A stretch of DNA of 22,052 nt from CPC320 sp002684375 (lineage in GTDB: Bacteria > Pseudomonadota > Alphaproteobacteria > Rhodobacterales > Rhodobacteraceae). The stretch's first letter is position 1. The number at the start of each line of letters is the position of its first letter. The DNA lies in NCBI GenBank assembly GCA_965662545.1, contig CBFIHZ010000049.1, positions 1 to 22,052 of the forward strand, in the 5' to 3' direction. This document shows, one piece after another, positions 7,180-14,406 of the stretch. The translations under genes and the position numbers were made by a program. The notes under the pieces are model-generated. The model worked only from the letters and a program-made list of their open reading frames with translations, made no database searches and was not told the DNA's origin.

Positions 7180-8399
7180 ACTCGGGATTGGCATTTAGAG
7201 TTTGGGCGGCTCTGGCTGGGATAGCGTTATGGGCCCCTGCGTGGAGCCCGATATCGTGGAATCTACCCGTTCAGTCGATGGATCTTTTGGTTCTGGCAGG
7301 GTGGCCGTTTATTTTAGTGCACGCGCGACGCTGCGTGATCTATGCGCCGCGGGTTCTGATCCCGTGCAGTATCACCATAGCTTTGTCCTGGCTGGTTAGC
7401 GGTGGTGAGGCGCTGATTCTGATGTGGATGATCGTCTTCGCTCTGCCATTCGTGGCCTTGATAACTTTAGTATTGACCGATCACAGGTTATGCGAGGCTT
7501 TTTCAGCAGGATTTTATGTAGCTGCAACATTCTCAGCTCTCTTTTTCATGGTGCAGATATGGTGCGGCGCGGAAGACTTGGATTTCCGCAATAATTTCGC
7601 GTTTCGCCTGCCACCGCAATTCGATCGTGGGTTTGCCCTATTTCCCGAGGTCTCGACTTTTGCGGTGCACACCGCGATTGCAGCGGCGATGGGGCTGTCG
7701 ATTTGTCTGCATCCGCGCAGCACTGGGCGCGCCCGCAACTATGCCTTGTCTTTTGTATTGCTAGCCTGTTTTTCACTGCTGTTCTCACGCTCAACCTCAG
7801 TGCTGTCTCTGGCGCCGTTTTTGTTAATGGTATCGCTGGTAGTGACCACGCGACTGACGGTGAATGGTGCGTTGATGCTGGTGGGTCTTGCGGCTTTGCT
7901 TGGCGGTTTTCTCACGATGTATGTTGAATACTTTTATGTTGATCGGATCGTTGCGGGATCTGCATACGGATCGTTTTCTATTCGTTTGGTGTCTATGCTT
8001 ACAGGCCTGTCGCCGCTGTTTACTGGCGATATGTTCGGTCTCGGTCTCGGTGAGACAGCACAGGTCCCGCTGCGGGCGCAGCAGGTGGCCCGCAGTTGGG
8101 GGCTCCGTCTTGGCAGCCTGCCAGATGGGATAAATTCTCATATCATTAAACGTATTTTCGAAGAGGGGTGGCCGGCATTTTGTCAGATGGCACTCGCGTT
8201 CTATCTTTTGATTCGCGGGCGTAGAGTGGTGAAAATTAGTCCTGCTATGACGGGCCTTTATGTTTTGGCACTAGGGGCCTGCCTGAGTGCGTTATTGGTA
8301 ACGGGGTATCGCGGTCTGTATCTCAATTGGTTTTGGCTGGCGGCGGCCGCAGCTTGGGCGGCTGAAAAACGCCAACCGTTACGAGGTGATTTTGCATAA
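7176..8399 (+). CDS. O-antigen/exopolysaccharide polymerase, Wzy-like membrane protein
   Basis: 407 residues, almost entirely hydrophobic, with about ten to eleven predicted membrane spans. A larger hydrophilic loop lies around residues 280-330 (after GDMFGLGLGE, containing INSHIIKRIFEEGW), the arrangement of O-antigen ligase/polymerase family proteins. The expected role is periplasmic polymerisation of flipped lipid-linked repeat units. GTG start overlapping the previous stop (GTGA), as in the rest of this operon. Such polymerases diverge quickly, so the call rests on topology plus position between glycosyltransferases and a Wzx-like flippase. A ligase of the WaaL type is the main alternative; the Wzx/Wzz context favours polymerase. 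Confidence 0.75.
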   Translation: MNSGLAFRVWAALAGIALWAPAWSPISWNLPVQSMDLLVLAGWPFILVHARRCVIYAPRVLIPCSITIALSWLVSGGEALILMWMIVFALPFVALITLVLTDHRLCEAFSAGFYVAATFSALFFMVQIWCGAEDLDFRNNFAFRLPPQFDRGFALFPEVSTFAVHTAIAAAMGLSICLHPRSTGRARNYALSFVLLACFSLLFSRSTSVLSLAPFLLMVSLVVTTRLTVNGALMLVGLAALLGGFLTMYVEYFYVDRIVAGSAYGSFSIRLVSMLTGLSPLFTGDMFGLGLGETAQVPLRAQQVARSWGLRLGSLPDGINSHIIKRIFEEGWPAFCQMALAFYLLIRGRRVVKISPAMTGLYVLALGACLSALLVTGYRGLYLNWFWLAAAAAWAAEKRQPLRGDFA

Positions 8400-9621
8400 C
8401 CGCATGTATGGGGCAAACAGAGGAGATTCTCGGGCTCTGAGGACACCAATCGTGGGGTTGTTGGCTTTGGGTTTGCGAGGCGCAGGTGCGGTGGCGGCAC
8501 TGGGGTATATCTGGATTTTGGATCAGTGGCTCGCCAGTGACGTGCTAGGTCGGTTGTTGATACTGATGGCGCTCATTGGATTGATCGCGGGACTTTCCAA
8601 TGCTGGTTGGCTGCAAGTACTGATCCGGGATGGCACCGGTTACCCGGCGCGGTGTCAGAGATTTTTACACACAGCTCAGCGATGGGGGCGGGGGCTCGCT
8701 CTGATTACCACGATGCCGATGATGTTTTTTTTATCCCCCTCGGTCCACGGACTTTTGGTGTTATGTTGCATTTTATTGACGGACTTAACTTTGATCGCCG
8801 CGGCGTGTCGGGCGCAAGGAGATTTCTGGCGTCCGATGTTGGCACTGGGAGTTTTGCGCTGGGGTCTGGCTGCGAGTTTGGTTATTGGGATGTCTTTTTT
8901 GCAGGACATCAACTTATTTTGGGTTTTTTTTACTCAGGCGGTTGGCCTTTTTATGACAAGGGCCTGGCTTGATGCAAGCGCTCGGAACGCTGGTGTTGGG
9001 GCGTTGGGATTTGGATTGCCTCTGCCGCCACAGCGCAGTCATGGTTCACTGCTACCCAAAGGGACTTTGGCACTTTGGTTTGGGCAAGTGGGGCAAACGT
9101 TGTTTCAGAATTTGGATATTCTTGTGTTGAGCTTCATAGTCGCCCCAGAGGCGGCCATGGGATATTTGGTCTTCCGCCGGATTGCCACCTCTTTGGGACT
9201 GTTGTTCGATGCATTGAGAGCAGTTTTTGAGCCAAAAATTGCGCTCGCGTTGCGCTGTGGGTCGCTTGGGCCAGCCAAAGCGCAGATCAACATCTATTTT
9301 GCCCTGTTCGGCGCTGTCGGAGCGCTGGCTTTATGTGTTTTTATGCCAGTGCTAGCGCAAATTTTTAATCTAAAGCAGCCTGTTTCCATCGGCTTTACGT
9401 TGGTTTTGGCCAATGCCGCTCCGGCAGTGTTTGGCGCTGGCGGCATGTTGCTTTCAATGAGTGGTCAAGAGCGGCTTCGGAGCAAGCTGGTCTGGCTGCT
9501 CCTACCGCTGGTGTTTGTCACTTATTTAATCGCGGCCACCATGGGCGTGATGGTATTAGCCTATGCGGTTGCCCTCCATAGTATGGGCCTTTGGGGGCTT
9601 TACCGCTGGTTTTTGCGCTAA
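8386..9621 (+). CDS. Polysaccharide flippase, Wzx/MATE-like
   Basis: 411 residues with about 12 to 14 hydrophobic spans, typical of the polysaccharide transporter (Wzx) family that flips undecaprenyl-linked repeat units to the periplasm. The repeat-like organisation is visible: a first half beginning LLALGLRGAGAVAALGYIW and a second half beginning ALWFGQVGQTLFQNLDILVL, with the charged NLDILVL motif seen in many flippases. The start is uncertain. GTG 8386, TTG 8392 (5 bases after GAGG) and ATG 8404 are all in frame; the GTG is reported. All overlap or abut the Wzy-like stop, so translation is coupled. Last gene of the five-gene run; 23 bases separate it from the convergent ExoY-like pseudogene, with no clear terminator. 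Confidence 0.83.
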   Translation: MILHNRMYGANRGDSRALRTPIVGLLALGLRGAGAVAALGYIWILDQWLASDVLGRLLILMALIGLIAGLSNAGWLQVLIRDGTGYPARCQRFLHTAQRWGRGLALITTMPMMFFLSPSVHGLLVLCCILLTDLTLIAAACRAQGDFWRPMLALGVLRWGLAASLVIGMSFLQDINLFWVFFTQAVGLFMTRAWLDASARNAGVGALGFGLPLPPQRSHGSLLPKGTLALWFGQVGQTLFQNLDILVLSFIVAPEAAMGYLVFRRIATSLGLLFDALRAVFEPKIALALRCGSLGPAKAQINIYFALFGAVGALALCVFMPVLAQIFNLKQPVSIGFTLVLANAAPAVFGAGGMLLSMSGQERLRSKLVWLLLPLVFVTYLIAATMGVMVLAYAVALHSMGLWGLYRWFLR

Positions 9622-9644
9622 CTCCTTTGGTTTGCTGCCGCGCC

Positions 9645-10328
9645 CTAGATGCGACGCAACACCTCTGGAACCGTTTTCAACAGGATTTTAAGGTCAGTCC
9701 AAAGCGAAATTTCCTGCTGGTAACGGGTATCAAGGCGTATGCGATCTGAATATCGCCGTTGGTCTGCGCCCGAAACTTGCCATAGGCCCGTTAGACCCGG
9801 ACGCATCGATAAATATACCCAACTGCAACCATGATATTTTAGCAATTCATTCTCAGGGACTGGGCGCGGGCCGACCAAGCTCATTTCACCACGCAGAACA
9901 TTCCAGAATTATGGCAGTTCATCCGCCGATAGTCTGCGGAGCAAACGACCTAACGGCGTCACGCGTGGGTCAGCTTTGAGTTTGCGAAATATGCGCCATT
10001 CCTCGGCAGCTGCCGCATTTGCTATTAAGTATTTTTGCAGTTTATGTTCTGCACCCGGCACCATCGTGCAAATTTTCCAGCATTTAAAGGCCACCCCGTT
10101 GCGGCCAATTCGAGTGTGGGCAAAAAACCCTGCTCCCCCCTGTAATCGGGTAATCCCCCACAATATAGCAACCAGTGGCACCCATGCCGGACTGGCGGCC
10201 AGCGAAATTGTAAAATCTAAAAACCGCTTAATCCCGTCGTTGTAACGCCGCACGAGCGCGCGCTGACACTGCGCGTCATGCGCGCAATAATAATCATATT
10301 GAAACATTTTTGTACCCCATTCCACCAT
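9645..10328 (-). pseudogene. ExoY-like priming sugar-phosphate transferase, broken by in-frame TAA
   Basis: The reading frame (227 codons plus stop) matches bacterial sugar transferases that load the first sugar phosphate on undecaprenyl phosphate. There is one membrane segment (about residues 35-58), TRIGRNG, the DPRVTPLGRLLRR block, and after the break GEMSLVGPRP and RPGLTGLWQVSG. TAA at 9909-9911 interrupts the highly conserved DELPQ(F/L)WNVL block exactly at the Gln codon, so CAA to TAA by one C-to-T change is the simplest explanation. The Arg of the conserved (F/Y)RTMV motif reads Cys (TGC, 10068-10070), again one transition from CGC. An alternative start is ATG 10307, preceded by GGGG. 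The gene lies opposite to both flanking polysaccharide genes and is divergent from the Wzz-like gene. Neither half should be active alone. Confidence 0.88.
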
Positions 10329-10417
10329 AGACGATCAAACTGCAAAAATCTTAATAGGGTCTTCATCTGGACGCTGTTAAATCCTGAAAATTCGCTTTAA
10401 ATGGAACCGGAAACCGC

Positions 10418-12298
10418 ATGTCATCCCTTCCCGCCAATGGGCAGTATAAGATTGTCACGGACCCGGCCGATTTGATTGATCTGGCCGCTGTGCTGCATCA
10501 GATTTGGCAAAACAAGCTCAGGATAGTTGGTGCCGGCTTTATAGGCGTTGGACTGGCCTGGGTGTGGTTAGTTTACTTTGCGGTTCCTATGTATGAGGCG
10601 ACAGCAAGCTTGCACCGCAGTGCTCCGGTGATAAAGATGCCATCTTTGTCCGGCCTTATGCCGGGGTTGCCGCAGGCCGACAGCGCCGGCCATACAGAGG
10701 TCGAGTTATTGCGCGCGCGAAGTTTATTACAGCAGACAATAGCAGCTCTGGATCTTGATCAGGACCCAGAGTTTAATCCTGTATTGCGCCCAGAGACCGT
10801 GTCTGATCAGCTCATGCACGCTCTGAAGCTCAAACAGGTGTTCAGCGGATTATCGCCGCAGGCAATCATGAACCTCACCGCCGACACGCTCGCTGAGGCA
10901 ATCGTTGTACGCAATGTACCGGACACGACAGTATTTGATATCTCGGTGTCGAGCGATCGTTCAAATGTTGCCGCCCGGATCGCAAATTTCCTTGCCGAGG
11001 CCCACATTCGCCGCAGTGAGGCCGCGCGTATGAAGCGGATGAAAGCGGCTCTACGATGGTTGGATCAACAAGCCGAGGAGACCCAATTTGCCTTGCGAGA
11101 AGCAGAAAATGAGGTGGCCAAGTTTTCTGCCAAAATGGCTTTGATAAACGAGGTCAGTCTGTTCGCTTTGCAACGTGAATTAAAAGAACTGCGCAGCAGT
11201 ATTGCCGAGTTGGAGATGCGGAAAATTGCCCAGCCAGACCGTCTTGGCACGCTGCGAAAGTTCGAAGTGCGTAAAGCGAAAACGCTCGCTTTGCAAAGCC
11301 GTGATTTACTGCAGTTAAAAACGCTCAAACGGGAGGTTGATGATCTGCGCCTGCTGCGCGAAAATATCAACACAGAGCGTTTGTCAACGCATCTGAGGTT
11401 GGCACTTAGTCCGCCGGAAATCACCTTGCTTTCTGCAGCTGAGGTGTCAGTTGACCCCAGCAGTCCTCAGCCAAAGTTGCTACTACTTATGGGATTTTTT
11501 CTCGGTATGATTGGTTATCTGTTCGCAAGAATGATCCGTGATCCTTTTGAGTTTGCAAATCAAGCGCTGGCAATATTGGAGGCGCAGAGCCGTCAACCAG
11601 TTTTGGGTTTTTTGCCGACTTTACCCGCCATTTGGAACAACTGGCGTGGCGCGGCCAAGACACATGCGCTTCACCGGCAGATGCAAGAGGCACGCGTGAT
11701 TTCTAAAGCGCTGATCCCGGAGGGTATCGCTGCGCCTACCATAATAGTGCTTGGGGCGCCACACAACCGGAGTACGATCGCGACACTGCAGGGTTTGGCC
11801 CGTCAGGCAAAAAGAAGCGGCAAGCAGGTTGCGGTGATCGACCGTGCAGCCAAAGGTTTTTTCCCATGGGCCAAAACGACTTTGTCCTCAGATCTGCCAC
11901 CGGCTCTAAATCCGCAAGACATTGGTCTTGTAACCGATGCTATAAATCTGGTTGCTGTCTCAAACCCTCTTGCCCCGCCAAAACATAATAAACAACTGGT
12001 TCAGGCGGTTAAGGCCGCTTCAGATGAAAATGATTTGTGTCTTTTGCTGGCGCCGCCCATCTGGTCATATCAGGACATTTCAGATCTTATTTTGGCCGGT
12101 AAAAATTGTATTGTGGCGATTGATATGAAGGCGATGAAGCCGGCGCAAATATCTGATCTAATGTGCACTTTAGAAGTGGCTTCAAGCCAACTAACGGGCT
12201 GGATTTTGTATAATGCTCCGCTTGAATGGGTCAGGCGCGAAGCGGCCAAAAGGCAGGTCGGCCGGATGGATCGGTGGGCCCGCGCAGTTTATGGCTGA
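10418..12298 (+). CDS. Wzz/ExoP-like polysaccharide co-polymerase with degenerate kinase domain
   Basis: 626 residues. Controls polysaccharide chain length and export together with the Wzy-like polymerase. Membrane segment 1 is at about 36-56 and is followed by the Wzz signature (PMYEATASL, 57-65). A long coiled-coil region spans about 205-325. A proline-containing segment before membrane segment 2 (about 353-370) also fits Wzz. Residues about 440-620 keep the outline of a BY-kinase P-loop domain (TIIVLGAP, then VAVIDRA). The Walker A GKT/GKS is missing, however: the loop reads GAPHNRST (446-453). The aspartates of Walker A' and B are weak, and the C-terminus has no tyrosine cluster (only one Tyr in the final ten residues). 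It is therefore probably a structural, not catalytic, co-polymerase. A GGAA ribosome-binding site precedes ATG 10418. It is divergent from the ExoY-like pseudogene, sharing an 89-base gap. Confidence 0.87.
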   Translation: MSSLPANGQYKIVTDPADLIDLAAVLHQIWQNKLRIVGAGFIGVGLAWVWLVYFAVPMYEATASLHRSAPVIKMPSLSGLMPGLPQADSAGHTEVELLRARSLLQQTIAALDLDQDPEFNPVLRPETVSDQLMHALKLKQVFSGLSPQAIMNLTADTLAEAIVVRNVPDTTVFDISVSSDRSNVAARIANFLAEAHIRRSEAARMKRMKAALRWLDQQAEETQFALREAENEVAKFSAKMALINEVSLFALQRELKELRSSIAELEMRKIAQPDRLGTLRKFEVRKAKTLALQSRDLLQLKTLKREVDDLRLLRENINTERLSTHLRLALSPPEITLLSAAEVSVDPSSPQPKLLLLMGFFLGMIGYLFARMIRDPFEFANQALAILEAQSRQPVLGFLPTLPAIWNNWRGAAKTHALHRQMQEARVISKALIPEGIAAPTIIVLGAPHNRSTIATLQGLARQAKRSGKQVAVIDRAAKGFFPWAKTTLSSDLPPALNPQDIGLVTDAINLVAVSNPLAPPKHNKQLVQAVKAASDENDLCLLLAPPIWSYQDISDLILAGKNCIVAIDMKAMKPAQISDLMCTLEVASSQLTGWILYNAPLEWVRREAAKRQVGRMDRWARAVYG

Positions 12299-12400
12299 CC
12301 CAAGCTACAGCCCTGATTGCATGAAGTCGTCGGCAGGTTAATTTTGCAATAAACTGGTATTATGGCCGGACTTTATGACGGATCATATCGAAGGAAATTG

Positions 12401-13594
12401 CTAAAAAAAGTGTTTGAGGGATATGGCGAGAAAATCATCGCGACGAAAGGCATCTTGCGCATTCGTCGCATTGGAATATCCCAAAGCGCGAAATTGCATT
12501 TTAAGGGAGAGGCCATTTGCCAGACGCCGGTTGAATTCTCCCTGAAAAGAGCGTGTCCCGTCGTCTAGATCGATTAGCATGCCCAAAACAGCGCTGGTGT
12601 CCTCACTGTCATTTGCCACCCAACGACCTCCGACAAAAGCATCTTTTTGAAAAATGGTCTGTGGGGTATTGGTGCCGCGGTTATCATAGTTGTACTCGGC
12701 AATAAAACCTAAATCCGCGTCTGTATCCGCAACTTGATAGATGGTATATTCAAGGCCAGCGACCATCGCCTCAAAACGTTTGAAATCATCGCCACTGCGG
12801 GTGATCGCCTCGAGTTTAAGCAATGTGGAATCCCCGGTATATTGCAGGTCGAGACCGGTTTGCGTAATACGGCTGTAATTTGGTTGAAAGCTGTTGCCAC
12901 CTACCGGTTTGAGAACAGCCTCGCGCGATGTGCCATTAAAGGTCGACAGACCCAGATCGAAATCACCAAAACTGTTGTAATATCGCAGTGCGTAGTCTTT
13001 TGCCTTCTCTCGTGAGGTATGGCTGAAAACAGCACTGTCTGAAACAGGGTATGGCAGGCGTAACCGGCCTTTTGTTCCAGCGAATTCAAGTTTGCGAAAC
13101 CCGGTCATCAAAAACCCGCTAAGCGCGCCCCAATCCTGATCGGTCGATATCGTGAGCATTGGTTGACCCAAACGGGCATCGTTATCTGTATATTCCAGTT
13201 GATCAACCTGATTGATGATATCCACCAACCGCCGGCTTTCTGCGACCCCCCAAAATACCTTATTGACGCCAATCAGGGCAGTGAAATCATCAAACTCATG
13301 ACGAAGATAGCCTTCGCGCAGATCAATGTGCTGCCGTTTTGTATCCGAAGAGTCGATCCGACCAAAGGCCAATACATTAATTTGGGTGTTTCCGCTGTCT
13401 GACTGCCAGTTGATCTCGGGAGCCAAAACCAAGCTGTATTGCAGATCACCAAGTTGCCCGGGGTATAAACCTGTGTTCGGGAAATAACTAAGATCTGCGC
13501 CGATATAACCGGAAAAATCGATTGAATCCGCCCGCACCGTCGAGGTGATCAACGATGCGTATATTATCATCAGGCATCGGAAAATTGAGGTCAT
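12401..13594 (-). CDS. Outer-membrane beta-barrel protein of an RND/LolA-like operon
   Basis: 397 residues. A signal peptide is visible (hydrophobic LMIIYASLIT, cleavage likely after VRA near residue 22). The rest is dominated by alternating amphipathic strands with many aromatic, Asp and Asn residues, and it ends in a C-terminal Phe (SLKHFF), the usual beta-signal of outer-membrane barrels. No named family is certain; DUF1302-type or alginate-export-type porins are the nearest types I can think of. Its ATG overlaps the stop of the LolA-like gene (ATGA), making it the third and last gene of the exporter operon. Context suggests it is the outer-membrane receiving or exit component for whatever the RND protein moves. 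Confidence 0.75.
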   Translation of the reverse strand: MTSIFRCLMIIYASLITSTVRADSIDFSGYIGADLSYFPNTGLYPGQLGDLQYSLVLAPEINWQSDSGNTQINVLAFGRIDSSDTKRQHIDLREGYLRHEFDDFTALIGVNKVFWGVAESRRLVDIINQVDQLEYTDNDARLGQPMLTISTDQDWGALSGFLMTGFRKLEFAGTKGRLRLPYPVSDSAVFSHTSREKAKDYALRYYNSFGDFDLGLSTFNGTSREAVLKPVGGNSFQPNYSRITQTGLDLQYTGDSTLLKLEAITRSGDDFKRFEAMVAGLEYTIYQVADTDADLGFIAEYNYDNRGTNTPQTIFQKDAFVGGRWVANDSEDTSAVLGMLIDLDDGTRSFQGEFNRRLANGLSLKMQFRALGYSNATNAQDAFRRDDFLAISLKHFF

Positions 13595-14406
13595 TTCAAA
13601 TTTTCAAGCGCGGATGATTTAAAGTCGCGATCCCGCAAACCTGTGCCAAATTTCCAGCCGGAAAATATCAATTCCGTCGATTTTCCGTTGCGATGGTTGA
13701 TCATCGACATTTTTTTCCAGCGCCAAAATCCCTTATATTTCTTATAACCTGCCCAAGTCAGAGTTTTCACGTGATTGCCAGCGCGATCAAAGTAATGGAT
13801 ACGTTCGCTTTGTTTGGTTTTTGTGTTCACCCATACCAACTGGCGGGAATATCCGGAATTTTTATAGTTCGGAACGCGTTCGATGACCTCGCATTTGGCG
13901 CTGCCGCAGGCGTCGGTCTTGATCCATTTATAAGTGAATTTTCCAAGCTCTTGCGCTGTTATATCTTCATAAGAAAATTCCGAACCGACAAACGGCCCTG
14001 ATTTATTCGAAGAAGAGATACGTTTAACGCGCTTTGCAGCGGGCAGGTATATCCACTGTTTGTCATTGCCCTTGATCTTGGCATGGCTCAAGACGGCGGT
14101 GCCCCGAATGTCCGCAGGTGTCGAAAAAATAGAAAGCGATTTGTCACCGACTTTGTCACTGGTTCGTTCGAGCGTGCGGAACTCCATCTCCCGGGTTGTC
14201 GATTGACCGGCTTTGTTGGTCAAGATCATCTTTGCCGAAGCGATTGAATCGCCAAACCCGCTGTCGCTTATGTCGCTGGCTTTGGCGATCTCATAGCCCT
14301 TTTTGACAGCATCCTCAGCCAACACTGCAAGTGGTGATAGCGCAAATACCGCGCTGAACGCGAGCGCGTGCAGCGCTCGTTTATTCTGCTGGAGTTGATG
14401 TAGCAT
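13591..14406 (-). CDS. Periplasmic LolA-like outer-membrane lipoprotein-sorting family protein
   Basis: 271 residues. Signal peptide with hydrophobic ALAFSAVFALSPLAVLA and likely cleavage after residue 30. The mature part has the pattern of the 'outer membrane lipoprotein-sorting protein' family (LolA_like fold). This includes a SIFSTPADIRGTAVL segment, a WIYLPAAKRVKRI strand pair, GPFVGSEFSYEDI, and late strands containing KYKGFWRWKKM and STELIFSGW. Proteins of this family typically form a half-open barrel that holds a lipid or acyl chain in the periplasm. It is not the housekeeping LolA. It overlaps the RND gene by 26 bases upstream and the barrel gene by 4 bases downstream, so all three are co-translated. 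The likely role is to shuttle a hydrophobic cargo from the RND exporter to the outer membrane. Confidence 0.87.
   Translation of the reverse strand: MLHQLQQNKRALHALAFSAVFALSPLAVLAEDAVKKGYEIAKASDISDSGFGDSIASAKMILTNKAGQSTTREMEFRTLERTSDKVGDKSLSIFSTPADIRGTAVLSHAKIKGNDKQWIYLPAAKRVKRISSSNKSGPFVGSEFSYEDITAQELGKFTYKWIKTDACGSAKCEVIERVPNYKNSGYSRQLVWVNTKTKQSERIHYFDRAGNHVKTLTWAGYKKYKGFWRWKKMSMINHRNGKSTELIFSGWKFGTGLRDRDFKSSALENLK

Noticed and set aside
2234..10328. Stop-codon reassignment or programmed readthrough as the cause of the in-frame stops
   Set aside because: TAA, TAG and TGA all end intact genes in this window, and the two breaks use different stops replacing different amino acids.
12362..12568. 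68-codon plus-strand frame overlapping the end of the OM barrel gene
   Set aside because: Mostly antisense to the conserved barrel C-terminus, with a composition typical of a shadow frame.
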